Source: Flavobacterium sp. Leaf82 (lineage in GTDB: Bacteria > Bacteroidota > Bacteroidia > Flavobacteriales > Flavobacteriaceae). Taken from it: a stretch of DNA of 64,000 nt. The position numbers and the translations under genes are program-made. The stretch covers positions 684,691 to 748,690 of the forward strand of contig NZ_LMMA01000001.1 of the NCBI RefSeq assembly GCF_001422725.1, in the 5' to 3' direction. Below the pieces are notes generated by a model. It saw only the letters and a program-made list of their open reading frames with translations, was not told the DNA's origin and made no database searches. Positions 36,034 to 44,760 of this stretch are shown in pieces (position 1 is the first letter of the stretch; every line of letters begins with the position of its first letter).

Positions 36034-36209
36034 TTTTGTACTAGTTTACGTTCTGTTGATTAGCAATGTGTAAATGGCGGTTTCCCAGGCTTTATACATT
36101 TAGATGCTAAACTATTTCCTACCTCGATAGGAGAGCAACAACAACTGTGTTTTTTAATTTCAATAAATAATTGATCATGTCTTGTCCTAATTGAACAAGA
36201 CAGGTAATA
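36034..36209 (-). promoter_or_regulatory. Structured rpsI-rpsB intergenic leader
   Basis: On the minus strand TGTCTTGT pairs with ACAAGACA (36178-36202, 9-nt loop) just after the rpsI stop, without a T-run. CCTA/TAGG elements follow near 36118-36133. The GC-richer patch AAGCCTGGGAAACCGCC lies before rpsB. Possibly an S2-binding leader; no consensus promoter was found. Confidence 0.4.
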
Positions 36210-36596
36210 TTAACGTTTAGAGAATTGGAATCTCTTACGAGCTTTCTTCTGACCGAATTTCTTACGTTCAACCATTCTTGGATCTCTTGTTAATAAACCT
36301 TCTGGTTTTAAGATAGCTCTGTTTTCAGCATTTACTTCACACATAACGCGTGCTAATGCCATTCTTACAGCTTCTGCCTGACCAGTTGAACCACCTCCGT
36401 AAACGTTTACTTTAACATCAAAGTTGTTTACATTTTCTGTCATAGACATTGGTTGTAAAACTTTGTATTGTAAAGTTGCAGTTGGAAAGTAAGTTGCGAA
36501 TTCTTTTTTGTTTACAGTGATTTTTCCTGTTCCTTCAGAAACATATACACGTGCAACAGCGGTTTTTCTTCTACCGATTTTGTGAATAACTCCCAT
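36210..36596 (-). CDS. rpsI: 30S ribosomal protein S9
   Basis: 128 residues. GRRKTAVARVYVSEGTGKITVN, GGGSTGQAEAVRMALARV and the basic tail DPRMVERKKFGQKKARKRFQFSKR that reaches the P-site tRNA are all present. Its start abuts the rplM stop. Confidence 0.98.
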   Translation of the reverse strand: MGVIHKIGRRKTAVARVYVSEGTGKITVNKKEFATYFPTATLQYKVLQPMSMTENVNNFDVKVNVYGGGSTGQAEAVRMALARVMCEVNAENRAILKPEGLLTRDPRMVERKKFGQKKARKRFQFSKR

Positions 36597-37051
36597 TACT
36601 TAAGATCGTTTAGGTTAACAGTTCTAGGTTTTTGAGCTCCTTGTTTGTGCTCAGGTCCTACAACAACATTTAGATTTCTAAAAAGTTCAGCTCCTAATTT
36701 ATTTTTAGGTAACATTCCTTTTACAGCTTTCTCTACTAATAATGCAGGGTTTTTAGATTGCAATACTTTAGCAGTTAAAGTTCTTTGTCCTCCTGGGTAA
36801 CCTGTATGACGCATGTAAATTTTGTCATTCATTTTTGTACCTGTAAGGTTAATTTTTTCTGAGTTGATAACAATTACGTTATCTCCACAGTCAACGTGCG
36901 GTGTGTAACTTGGTTTGTACTTACCTCTTAAGATCATAGCAACCTTTGAAGCAAGACGACCTAAGTTATGACCTTCAGCGTCTACAACGATCCACTCTTT
37001 CGTTACAGTGGCTTTGTTAGCTGAAATTGTCTTGTAGCTTAATGCGTCCAT
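36596..37051 (-). CDS. rplM: 50S ribosomal protein L13
   Basis: 151 residues. WIVVDAEGHNLGRLASKVAMILRGKYKPSYTPHVDCGDNVIVIN and HTGYPGGQRTLTAK are diagnostic. rplM-rpsI pairing is conserved across bacteria. A consensus promoter with a palindrome at the transcription start lies just upstream. Confidence 0.98.
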   Translation of the reverse strand: MDALSYKTISANKATVTKEWIVVDAEGHNLGRLASKVAMILRGKYKPSYTPHVDCGDNVIVINSEKINLTGTKMNDKIYMRHTGYPGGQRTLTAKVLQSKNPALLVEKAVKGMLPKNKLGAELFRNLNVVVGPEHKQGAQKPRTVNLNDLK

Positions 37052-37074
37052 AATATTATTTTAATTAAACATTC

Positions 37075-37124
37075 CATCCCCAATAAAGGGGATGCAAAAG
37101 TACAATTAATTATTTTAAAACCAA
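37075..37124 (-). promoter_or_regulatory. rplM promoter with start-site palindrome
   Basis: Minus-strand TTG (37122-37124), N19, TACTTTTG (37095-37102) fits the Bacteroidota consensus. It directly abuts a perfect palindrome CATCCCC-N6-GGGGATG (37075-37094). The expected start falls inside the palindrome, which could be an operator or a leader hairpin. Confidence 0.7.
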
Positions 37125-37192
37125 ATACCTTAAAAGAATATTTTATCTGCTGAAAATCAGGGCATCAGTTTTCTATTTAAAACAATAAAAAA

Positions 37193-37223
37193 AAACCACC
37201 TTCACAATAACGCGAAGGTGGTT
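37193..37223 (-). terminator. Terminator of the ferritin-like gene pair
   Basis: AACCACCTTC and GAAGGTGGTT form a 10-bp stem with a 10-nt loop, followed on the minus strand by a run of nine or more T. Confidence 0.88.
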
Positions 37224-37244
37224 CAATATTTAGAATTGTTTTTA

Positions 37245-38057
37245 CTAAACAATAAATAAATTTGCAATGTCAACGACTTGTTGTGTCGTAAGTGGTTCAT
37301 CATAAGCTTCTGAGCCTGCAGCAGGTCCAAATGCAGCAGAGGTATTAAATCCTGCCTGCACAGTTACTCCCTCGCCATCATAAACGGCTTGGGTTGCAGG
37401 AGGCATTCCTGTGCCTCGTTCACTATTCGAAATCCAGCCTTTTAATCCTCTTAATCTTCGTACTTCAGATGCATGACGTGCTTCTACAGAATGAATTTGC
37501 AATGCAGCTGTTAATAAGTCCGGTGCTGTGATTAAATTTGCTGCCTGACCTTTATAAGCTCTTACGCCTGTATCTTCAAAAGCTTGTGCCAATGCTAAAA
37601 AGGTTTGATAGTTGCTAAACGGGTCAAATGCTCCGCCAACGGTGAAATCAAAAGTAGGTTTAGCAACGAAGTTTGCGCTTCCTGGTCCTCCCAATCCTGC
37701 AATTAAAAATTTAACATGACTAGACTCATGCGCTGCTATTTGCTGAAAAACTTTTAAATCACGACCTCCATTTTCAGATGCAGGAATTACCCCTGAATCT
37801 AATGCCATTGCATAGAATTCGTTTTCCAGGTATTCTAATGTTAATGCAAATTGCAAGGCTCCAATAGGTGTAGCCGGCGTTGCAGTAATATCTTTTGCTA
37901 ATGCTTTATTTGCCATAGCTGATAATCCAAATGGGATTGATGCATATGCCAGTGTTTTTCCTATGTTTCCAAACTGATTAAAACTATCTCTTCGAGAGCT
38001 GGTGCTTCTCATTAAGCTATCATCAGTAAATGTTTCTATAAATTTTAAAATATTCAT
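37245..38057 (-). CDS. Exported ferritin-like protein (downstream member of pair)
   Basis: 270 residues. The four-helix ferritin-like metal site is suggested by LEYLENEFYAMAL, AAHESSHVKFL, AFEDTGVRAYKG and IHSVEARHASEVRRL, giving two E..ExxH sets. This is the ferritin_2/desiccation-associated (PCC13-62-like) family. The N-terminal hydrophobic stretch (TLAYASIPFGLSAMANKALA) may be a signal. Its gene is 26 bp after a related gene. Iron oxidation is untested in most members. Confidence 0.82.
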   Translation of the reverse strand: MNILKFIETFTDDSLMRSTSSRRDSFNQFGNIGKTLAYASIPFGLSAMANKALAKDITATPATPIGALQFALTLEYLENEFYAMALDSGVIPASENGGRDLKVFQQIAAHESSHVKFLIAGLGGPGSANFVAKPTFDFTVGGAFDPFSNYQTFLALAQAFEDTGVRAYKGQAANLITAPDLLTAALQIHSVEARHASEVRRLRGLKGWISNSERGTGMPPATQAVYDGEGVTVQAGFNTSAAFGPAAGSEAYDEPLTTQQVVDIANLFIV

Positions 38058-38083
38058 AATTTCTAAGTTTTAGCTAGTTAAGA

Positions 38084-38836
38084 TTAAGGTAAATATTTGG
38101 CAGTAAATTTTGTGGTAATAAAACCTCCGGCAATTGGCAGAATTTTAGAAGGGTCTTTAGCAACATCTAAACCAGTAGATGCACTAATGATATCGTCACC
38201 GGCAAAATCCTTAGAATTAGGATTAATCAAACTTCTAATAGCTGCTGCATGTCTGGCTTCTACTGAGACAATTTTTCCTGCTAATAGTAAGTAATCAGCA
38301 CTTTTAATTAATTTTCCGGCTCCGTTATAAGCAGCAACTCCTGTGTCTTCTAGTGCTTTTGCTGTTGCAAGAACTTCGGTACGGCTATTAAAGTTCAGAG
38401 AACCATAATTAAAAGCTAGTGTAGGAAGTAATTGTGAGCTTGGATTTGGAAGTGCTCCGGATAAAGCAGCTTTAAAAAAGTCTCTGTGAATTACTTCGTG
38501 ATGATACAAATCAGTTAAAACCTGACGTTCAGTATCATTAAAGGCACTGTTAAAACTTGTAGAATTTACAACTTTAGTATAAAAGTCGGCTTCTAGTTGT
38601 TCAAGAGCATAAGCATAAGTTAATACTCCAAAATCTCCAGAGCCTAAATCAAAAACACCATTTCTAACTCCTGGCAGCGACGTATCTTCAGGTCCGTTGT
38701 CATTATCATCATTGCTGCAACCAGCTATTACGAGACCTGCGCCTGCTAATGCCAGACCGCTGAGCTTAAGAAAGCTCCTTCTGTTATTCAATGAAGGGTC
38801 AACCTCATGAATTTTAACTTCGTTTTTCATAATCAA
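38084..38836 (-). CDS. Ferritin-like lipoprotein with Tat-like signal
   Basis: 250 residues. The N-terminus has R19-R20-SFLKLSG followed by a hydrophobic run and a lipobox at C40 (AGC-SNDDND), combining a Tat-like and a lipoprotein signal. The domain matches its neighbour: ALEQLEADFYTKVV, HHEVIHRDFFKAAL, ALEDTGVAAYNGAG, SVEARHAAAIRSL. The acidic residues after the Cys suggest surface export. An inverted repeat TTAATA-N5-TATTAA near 38862-38878 lies in its upstream region. The gene is divergent from the LacI regulator. Confidence 0.82.
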   Translation of the reverse strand: MIMKNEVKIHEVDPSLNNRRSFLKLSGLALAGAGLVIAGCSNDDNDNGPEDTSLPGVRNGVFDLGSGDFGVLTYAYALEQLEADFYTKVVNSTSFNSAFNDTERQVLTDLYHHEVIHRDFFKAALSGALPNPSSQLLPTLAFNYGSLNFNSRTEVLATAKALEDTGVAAYNGAGKLIKSADYLLLAGKIVSVEARHAAAIRSLINPNSKDFAGDDIISASTGLDVAKDPSKILPIAGGFITTKFTAKYLP

Positions 38837-38968
38837 GGTTTTTTAAAAAAGGTTAATAACATGTATTAAGGTATTAACGAAATTTTTGTAAGTGCGGTTT
38901 TGAGAAATCGAGTTATTTTTATTTTATTTCGGAAAGACCTTATATTTTTAAATACTGGTAGGTGATTT

Positions 38969-39000
38969 TTGTTTTATTTTAGGTAATTCTACTATATTTG
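38969..39000 (+). promoter_or_regulatory. Promoter of the LacI-family gene
   Basis: TTG (38969-38971), N21, TATATTTG (38993-39000), 26 bp before the ATG. Confidence 0.55.
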
Positions 39001-39026
39001 TATTAATTACATAAAATTATTTTTAA

Positions 39027-40052
39027 ATGAAAGCTAAAGCAACTCTAAAACAAATTGCGAAAGAATTAGGTGTTTCTGTGTCTACGGTTTCTAAGGCATT
39101 AAACGATAGTCCGGAAATTAGTGAGCAAACGAAGGTGAAGATTAAGGAGTATGCCAAACTCAAAAATTATAAACCGAATGTTATTGGTCTGAATTTAAAG
39201 AATCGTAAGACCAAAACAATTGGTGTAATTATACCTAATATATTAAACTCCTTTTTTGCAAAGGTTTTTAGTGGTATCGAAAAAGTAGCCGATAAAAAAG
39301 GATATAATGTAATTACCTGTATTTCGAATGAATCTTTAGAGAAAGAAATTCATACACTTGAAATGCTAAGCAACGGAACAATCGACGGATTTATCCTTTC
39401 TGTTTCTGAAGAAGCTCAAAAATTGCAAGATTACAGTCACTTTTCGGCGATTATAAACGACGGAACTCCAATTGTAATGTTTGATCGTATTGCAGATGAA
39501 GTAGAATGTGATAAAGTTGTAGTTGATGATTTCGATTCGGCTTTAAACTCTACTCAGCATTTAATTAATTTAGGATGTAAAAATATCGCCTTGATCTCTT
39601 CTGTTGATAATTTAAGCGTTGGAAAATTAAGAGCAGATGGATATTTGAAAGCTTTGGCTGATAATAATATTCTGGTAAACGAAAAGATTATTCTTCGTAC
39701 CGATTCTGAGGATGATATGAAAGCTAAAATTGATGCCATTTTCGATCATAAAATTGATGCTATTTTTGCTTTGGATGAAAATGATTCAGTTGCTGCTTTA
39801 CGCGTAAGTTTGAAAAAAGGGTATAAAGTTCCTGAAGATATATCAATAATAGGTTTTGCTGATGGAATCTTAGCTTCAAGACGTTTATCGCCAAGTTTAA
39901 CAACAGTAAGCCAACACGGAATCGAAATTGGAGAAGTTGCTGCCAAACAATTAATCAAACGTTTAGAAGAATCAGAAGAAGAAACTTCCGATTATGAAAC
40001 CATTGTTATCAAGACGAAGTTGAAAGAACGAGAATCAACAAGAAAAGTATAA
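39027..40052 (+). CDS. LacI family transcriptional regulator
   Basis: 341 residues. The HTH and hinge TLKQIAKELGVSVSTVSKALNDSPEIS...NYKPNVIGLNLKNRKT are followed by a periplasmic-binding-protein-like sensor (TIGVIIPNILNSFFAKVFSGIE, VDDFDSALNSTQHLINLGCKNIALIS, DISIIGFADGILASRRLSPSLTTVSQ). It is related to CcpA-like regulators. No sugar operon is adjacent, so its targets are probably elsewhere. Confidence 0.93.
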   Translation: MKAKATLKQIAKELGVSVSTVSKALNDSPEISEQTKVKIKEYAKLKNYKPNVIGLNLKNRKTKTIGVIIPNILNSFFAKVFSGIEKVADKKGYNVITCISNESLEKEIHTLEMLSNGTIDGFILSVSEEAQKLQDYSHFSAIINDGTPIVMFDRIADEVECDKVVVDDFDSALNSTQHLINLGCKNIALISSVDNLSVGKLRADGYLKALADNNILVNEKIILRTDSEDDMKAKIDAIFDHKIDAIFALDENDSVAALRVSLKKGYKVPEDISIIGFADGILASRRLSPSLTTVSQHGIEIGEVAAKQLIKRLEESEEETSDYETIVIKTKLKERESTRKV

Positions 40053-40072
40053 ATATCTATATAGATTATAAA

Positions 40073-40105
40073 AAAAAGACTGTCCGAGAAGACAGTCTTT
40101 TTTTT
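40073..40105 (+). terminator. Terminator of the LacI-family gene
   Basis: AAAGACTGTC, CGAGAA loop, GACAGTCTTT, followed by TTTTT. Confidence 0.9.
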
Positions 40106-40118
40106 GTTTATACAATTT

Positions 40119-40220
40119 TTGTCATTTCGACGAAGGAGAAATCACACTCGGGATTCGACAAAGATTGTCGATTTTGATTGTAGAGTTTCTAGTGTGATTT
40201 CTCCTTCGTCGAAATGACAA
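40119..40220. repeat. Long palindromic repeat, TTGTCATTTCGAC family, copy C (perfect arms)
   Basis: 30-bp perfectly complementary arms at 40119-40148 and 40191-40220 enclose 42 bp with ATTCGACAAAGATTG. Immediately followed by ATCTAAAATCTACAATC units (40231-40256) like those at 5023-5147 and 22140-22207. No ORF. Confidence 0.92.
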
Positions 40221-40265
40221 GATTGGGTAGAAATCTAAAATCTACAATCAAAAATCTTAAATAAA

Positions 40266-43106
40266 TTAATGCGCTGCCAGCCAATCCAGACCTAAACCAA
40301 GTTCTACATCTAAAGGAACACTCATCATAAATGCGTTTTCCATTTCATGTTTAATCATAGGTTGGATTTTTTCGAGTTCGTCATTATGAACATCGAACAC
40401 AAGCTCATCATGAACCTGAAGTAACATTCTGGATTTCCAGTTTTCTTCTTTTAGTTTTTTATGAATGTTGATCATTGCGATTTTAATAACATCGGCAGCA
40501 CTTCCCTGAATCGGTGCGTTTACAGCATTTCTTTCGGCAGCACTACGAACTACAGCATTTGCAGAGTTGATGTCTTTTAAATATCTACGACGTCCAAGGA
40601 TAGTTTGTACATATCCTTTTTCGCGGGCAAATTCTATTTGCTCATTAATATAAGATCTTAATCTTGGATATGTTTTGTAATACGCTTCGATCAAAGCAGC
40701 ACTTTCGCTACGTGATAATGAAGTTTGATTGCTTAGTCCAAAAGCAGAAACACCGTAAATAATACCAAAGTTTACTGTTTTAGCATTACTTCTTTGTTCG
40801 CGTGAAACTTCTTCTAAAGGAACATCAAATACTTTTGCAGCGGTTGCTTTATGAATGTCTTCTCCGTTCTGGAAAGCGGCAATCATGTTTTCTTCGCCAC
40901 TTAATGCGGCAATAATTCTTAATTCTATTTGCGAGTAATCGGCAGATATTAAAGTATGGTTTTCATCGCGGGCAACAAATGCCTTACGAATCTGACGGCC
41001 TCTTTCTGTACGAATTGGAATATTTTGCAAGTTCGGATTATTAGAACTCAAACGGCCTGTAGCCGCAACAGTTTGCATATAATCCGTATGAACGCGTAAA
41101 GTCTTTTTGTCTACTTGTTCCGGCAAAGCAAGGATATAAGTGCTTTGCAATTTTACCATTTGACGCCAATCCAGAATTTGTTTTACAATTGGGTTGTCAT
41201 TTGCTAAATATGTCAAAACTTCTTCGCCAGTTGCATATTGACCCGTTTTGGTTTTCTTTTGTTTTGCTCCGCCAATTTTTAGTTTATCAAATAAGATATC
41301 TCCTAATTGTTTTGGAGAAGCCAGATTGAATTTTTCTCCTGCAGTTTCGTATATTTTTTCTTCCAGAGATTTAATCTCGATTTCCATTTCTTTAGACATT
41401 ATGCTTAAAAACTCAACATCTAAACGAATTCCTTCGGTTTCCATATCGGCCAAAACACTAACTAACGGAATTTCGATTTCATCGAATAATTTTTTAGTCT
41501 CGGTTTTGTCTAATTCAGCAGTAAAAATCTCTTTTAATTGTAATGTAATATCGGCATCTTCGGCAGCATATTCCTTGATTTCTTCAAGTGCAACGTCGCG
41601 CATTGTGAGTTGGTTTTTTCCCTTTTTACCAATTAAAGTTTCAATTGATTTTGGAGAATACTTCAAATAGGTTTCGGCTAAAATATCCATATTATGACGC
41701 ATATCCGGATTGATTAGATAATGCGCAATCATGGTGTCAAAAAGCTTTCCTTTTACGACAACTCCATAATTAGAAAGGATTTTTAGGTCATATTTTAAGT
41801 TCTGACCAATTTTTTCGATGTTTTCATTCTCAAAAAACGGCTTGAACTTATCTACTAAAGTCTGAGCTTCTTCCTGGCTTTCCGGAAACGGAACGTAAAA
41901 TGCTTTTCCTTTTTCATAAGCAAAAGACATTCCAACCAATTCAGCATGCAAAGCATCCAGACCAGTAGTTTCAGTGTCAAAGCAAACAGAAGTCTGTTTT
42001 TGTAAATTTTGTAACAATAATTTAATTCCTAAATCACCTTCTACAGCTTGATAGGAGTGAGGTGTGTTTTCTAAGGTATTATAAAACGAAGTTCTTTCTT
42101 CGGTATTTTCATCTATAGTTGCACCGCCGCCAAAAAGATCAAATTGATCTTCGTTTTTAGGTTGTGGTTTTTTGTATAATTTGGCTTCATCACCTTTATT
42201 GGCTAATTCGTTTCCACCACCAAATTTAAACAGATTATCAAATTGTTCTGCCATTCTTCTAAATTCCAATTCCTGAAAAATAGCATCTGTCTTTTCGATA
42301 TCAGGACGTGAAAGTTCATAATCATTTTCATTAAAAACAACATCGCAATCACATATAATAGTAGCCAGTTTTTTAGATAAAATACCTTTTTCTTTATTGG
42401 CTTCGATATTCTCTTTCATTTTGCCTTTTAGTAAATGGGTATTTTCTAAAAGATTTTCCATCGAACCAAATTCTTTCAAAAACTTTTTGGCAGTTACTTC
42501 ACCAACTCCTGGTAATCCCGGAATATTGTCGACAGCATCTCCCATCATTCCAAGAAAATCAATTACTTGTTCCGGTTTTTCGATTTCGAATTTTGCCAAA
42601 ACTTCTGGAACTCCCCAGATTTCTATACCATTTCCCATTCGGGCTGGCTTATACATAAAGATATTTTCAGACACTAATTGTGCAAAATCCTTGTCCGGAG
42701 TCACCATAAAAACTTTGTAGTTTTCTTTTTCGGCTTGTTTCGCAATTGTTCCAATCAAATCATCGGCTTCACAGCCTTCTATTTCGATAATAGGAATATG
42801 CATTGCTCTTAATAAATCCTGTATATAAGGTATAGCAATTTTAATTGCTTCTGGAGTAGCATCCCGATTGGCTTTGTATTCAACAAACATTTCAGTTCTT
42901 ACATGGCTTCCTCCTTTATCAAAAGCTACAGCCAAATGGTCTGGTTTTTCACGTTTAATAACATCCAAAAGCGAATTCATGAATCCCATAATCGCTGATG
43001 TATCCATTCCTTTAGAGTTAATTCGCGGATTTTTTATAAAGGCATAATAACCACGAAAAATTAAAGCGTAAGCATCGAGAAGAAAAAGACGTTTTTGAGT
43101 TGACAT
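40266..43106 (-). CDS. polA: DNA polymerase I
   Basis: 946 residues with all three domains. 5'-nuclease at 1 to about 290 (AFDKGGSHVRTEMFVEYKANRDATP, TPDKDFAQLV, GLPGVGEVTAKKFL). 3'-5' exonuclease with the active DTETTGL motif at about 370-560. Polymerase at about 570-946 (SADYSQIELRIIAALSGE, RSNAKTVNFGIIYGVSAFGL, QVHDELVFDV). The acidic proofreading residues are present, so proofreading is likely active. Monocistronic, with a TAAATTTG -7 element at 43177-43184. Confidence 0.97.
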   Translation of the reverse strand: MSTQKRLFLLDAYALIFRGYYAFIKNPRINSKGMDTSAIMGFMNSLLDVIKREKPDHLAVAFDKGGSHVRTEMFVEYKANRDATPEAIKIAIPYIQDLLRAMHIPIIEIEGCEADDLIGTIAKQAEKENYKVFMVTPDKDFAQLVSENIFMYKPARMGNGIEIWGVPEVLAKFEIEKPEQVIDFLGMMGDAVDNIPGLPGVGEVTAKKFLKEFGSMENLLENTHLLKGKMKENIEANKEKGILSKKLATIICDCDVVFNENDYELSRPDIEKTDAIFQELEFRRMAEQFDNLFKFGGGNELANKGDEAKLYKKPQPKNEDQFDLFGGGATIDENTEERTSFYNTLENTPHSYQAVEGDLGIKLLLQNLQKQTSVCFDTETTGLDALHAELVGMSFAYEKGKAFYVPFPESQEEAQTLVDKFKPFFENENIEKIGQNLKYDLKILSNYGVVVKGKLFDTMIAHYLINPDMRHNMDILAETYLKYSPKSIETLIGKKGKNQLTMRDVALEEIKEYAAEDADITLQLKEIFTAELDKTETKKLFDEIEIPLVSVLADMETEGIRLDVEFLSIMSKEMEIEIKSLEEKIYETAGEKFNLASPKQLGDILFDKLKIGGAKQKKTKTGQYATGEEVLTYLANDNPIVKQILDWRQMVKLQSTYILALPEQVDKKTLRVHTDYMQTVAATGRLSSNNPNLQNIPIRTERGRQIRKAFVARDENHTLISADYSQIELRIIAALSGEENMIAAFQNGEDIHKATAAKVFDVPLEEVSREQRSNAKTVNFGIIYGVSAFGLSNQTSLSRSESAALIEAYYKTYPRLRSYINEQIEFAREKGYVQTILGRRRYLKDINSANAVVRSAAERNAVNAPIQGSAADVIKIAMINIHKKLKEENWKSRMLLQVHDELVFDVHNDELEKIQPMIKHEMENAFMMSVPLDVELGLGLDWLAAH

Positions 43107-43210
43107 AAAAAAAAATATTAGTGTGTAAAAATAAACAATTGGGTTTTAAAAATGATTCGGTTCTGAAAAATAAACGCAAATTTAAAATGAGATTGGTTTT
43201 CTATCCTAAT

Positions 43211-43323
43211 ATGTAGAGGCGCACAGCAGTACGTCTATGGTTTAGGAGAATTTTAGTATGATAAGAGTTAAATTATTTGTTTGTATCCTAATAAAAGACG
43301 CATTGCTGTGCGCCTTACATTGT
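43211..43323. repeat. Inverted pair of GCGCACAGCAG palindromes
   Basis: TGTAGAGGCGCACAGCAG (43212-43229) and CTGCTGTGCGCCTTACA-like sequence (43303-43321, one change in the central part) face each other. ATCCTAATA is repeated next to both arms. Same family as 364-383. Fills the gap before the small-protein promoter. Confidence 0.7.
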
Positions 43324-43379
43324 AATAGAAAGCACATCAATAGTTAATGTCAAGTTAAAATATTTAGCGCCAGGGATTT

Positions 43380-43414
43380 CTTCATTTTGTCTTCATATTA
43401 CAGAGGTACATTTG
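43380..43414 (+). promoter_or_regulatory. Small-protein promoter 1 with CTTCAT-N5-CTTCAT direct repeat
   Basis: CTTCAT at 43380-43385 and again at 43391-43396 (11-bp period, one helical turn). TTG (43387-43389), N17, TACATTTG (43407-43414) form a consensus promoter, so the repeat straddles the -33 element. Spacing is identical to 46127-46161. A candidate OmpR/PhoB-type response regulator site. Confidence 0.72.
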
Positions 43415-43456
43415 ATCTGTAAAATAAAAGGTATTAATTTTTAAATAGTAGAAATC

Positions 43457-43654
43457 ATGAGAAATTTATTGATGTTATTAGTAGCAGTTTTAGGTACAAG
43501 TGTGATGGTAAGTGCTTTTCCTGCAAAAGATGTTAAAGCAGCTCCTGCAAAAGAAGTTAAAGCGACAAAACACCCAAAAACCAAATCTGATAAAAAAGTG
43601 AAATCAGAAAAAAGCGAAGCTACAAAAGTAGAGAGTGCTAAAGTAAAAAAATAA
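43457..43654 (+). CDS. Small exported Lys/Ala-rich protein, paralogue 1
   Basis: 65 residues. A signal peptide (MRNLLMLLVAVLGTSVMVSA) is followed by about 45 residues made mostly of Lys, Ala, Glu, Val, Ser and Thr (AKEVKATKHPKTKSDKKVKS), with no Cys or Trp. Probably disordered and strongly basic in the periplasm. Composition recalls the enterobacterial acid-shock protein Asr, but homology is not claimed. The first of a tandem pair; the promoter carries the CTTCAT direct repeat. Confidence 0.75.
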   Translation: MRNLLMLLVAVLGTSVMVSAFPAKDVKAAPAKEVKATKHPKTKSDKKVKSEKSEATKVESAKVKK

Positions 43655-43704
43655 GAAAAGGTTGTTGTAAAATAAAAGGTTAATTAATTTAAAATTTAAA
43701 AATC

Positions 43705-43887
43705 ATGAAAAATTTATTGATGTTATTAGTAGCAGTTTTAGGAACAACTGCAATGGTGAGTGCACAAACAACTCCAACTCAGGCTGCCCCTGCAAAAGAA
43801 GTTAAAGCTACAAAACACCACAAAAACAAAGGAGATAAAAAAGAAAAAGCGGAGGCCCCAAAAGCAGAAGCGACTAAAATGAAATAA
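43705..43887 (+). CDS. Small exported Lys/Ala-rich protein, paralogue 2
   Basis: 60 residues. The signal peptide MKNLLMLLVAVLGTTAMVSAQ is nearly identical, also at DNA level, to that of the gene 50 bp upstream. The mature part has AAPAKEVKATKHHKNKGDKKEK and is Lys/Ala/Glu-rich. The 5' untranslated segments of both genes share TGTAAAATAAAAGGT, indicating a tandem duplication. No separate promoter is seen, so it is probably cotranscribed with paralogue 1. Confidence 0.75.
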   Translation: MKNLLMLLVAVLGTTAMVSAQTTPTQAAPAKEVKATKHHKNKGDKKEKAEAPKAEATKMK

Positions 43888-43965
43888 TAAAAGTTGGTTT
43901 TGTTTTGCTTTCAAAGAATTGTAAAGGAGGCAAAACAGAAGTAATGATTATTAGAATGCAGATGG

Positions 43966-43999
43966 AGAAAGCTGGTAAAGAAATTTATCAGCTTTTTTT
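43966..43999 (+). terminator. Terminator of the small-protein pair
   Basis: AAAGCTGGTAAA, GAAA, TTTATCAGCTTT followed by TTTT (one G-T pair). Nearly the same sequence terminates the third paralogue at 46465-46497. Confidence 0.85.
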
Positions 44000-44076
44000 G
44001 ATTCGTTAATTTTTTAATAATGCGCAATAATTTTTTTTAGAATTGCTTAAATTTATTTGCGCTTAAACGCTGTATT

Positions 44077-44751
44077 ATGAATATTCTAATTGTTGAAGAT
44101 AATAAGGAGCTTGCTGTTGAAGTTTATGATTTTTTATGCAACACAGGTTACGTTTGCAAGATTGCCCATACTTGCAGCGATGCTCTTGAAGAAGTGAATA
44201 GTAACGATTATGATGCGATGCTTCTTGATCTTGGTTTGCCTGACGGAGATGGATTTGAGGTTTTAAAAACGGTTCGTAAATCAAAGTCAAAAATGGCCGT
44301 TATTGTACTTACGGCACGAGGCGAATTAGATGACAGGATAAATGGTTTGCATCTTGGTGCAGATGATTATTTGACAAAACCTTTTGCGCTGACAGAACTT
44401 AGCGCACGATTATTTGCTGTAATTCGCAGGATTCATGGATTTACTTTGAATAGTTTGAGTATTCACGGATTTTTATTGCAGCTTCAGGATTATAAAGTGA
44501 GTTATAGCGAAACACCTATTAGTCTTACCAAAAAAGAATTTGATATTTTTCAATATCTGGTTTTAAATAAAAACAGGGTAATTACGAGATTGCAATTGAC
44601 AGAGCATATCTGGGGAGACATTCTGGAAGTGAATTCAGACTCTAATTTTATTGATGTTCATGTTCGAAATCTTCGAAAAAAACTGGACAAACATACCGCA
44701 ATAGAGTGGTTCGAAACAGTAAGAAATGTTGGTTATCGTATAAATGAGTAA
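44077..44751 (+). CDS. OmpR/PhoB-family response regulator
   Basis: 224 residues. The receiver domain has acidic E7/D8 in LIVEDN, phosphoacceptor D51 in MLLDLGLPDGDG, T79 and K101 (YLTKPF). The C-terminal winged helix has LTKKEFDIFQYLVLNKNRVITRLQLTEHIWG and VHVRNLRKKLD. It pairs with the kinase 9 bp downstream. Flanked by three small Lys-rich exported protein genes, two of whose promoters share an 11-bp-period direct repeat of the type this family binds. Confidence 0.95.
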   Translation: MNILIVEDNKELAVEVYDFLCNTGYVCKIAHTCSDALEEVNSNDYDAMLLDLGLPDGDGFEVLKTVRKSKSKMAVIVLTARGELDDRINGLHLGADDYLTKPFALTELSARLFAVIRRIHGFTLNSLSIHGFLLQLQDYKVSYSETPISLTKKEFDIFQYLVLNKNRVITRLQLTEHIWGDILEVNSDSNFIDVHVRNLRKKLDKHTAIEWFETVRNVGYRINE

Positions 44752-44760
44752 ACAAATATT

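Noticed and set aside
40119..40220. Possible CRISPR array or insertion sequence
   Set aside because: Repeats are single palindromic elements scattered in different gaps, with no regular spacers, no cas genes and no transposase.
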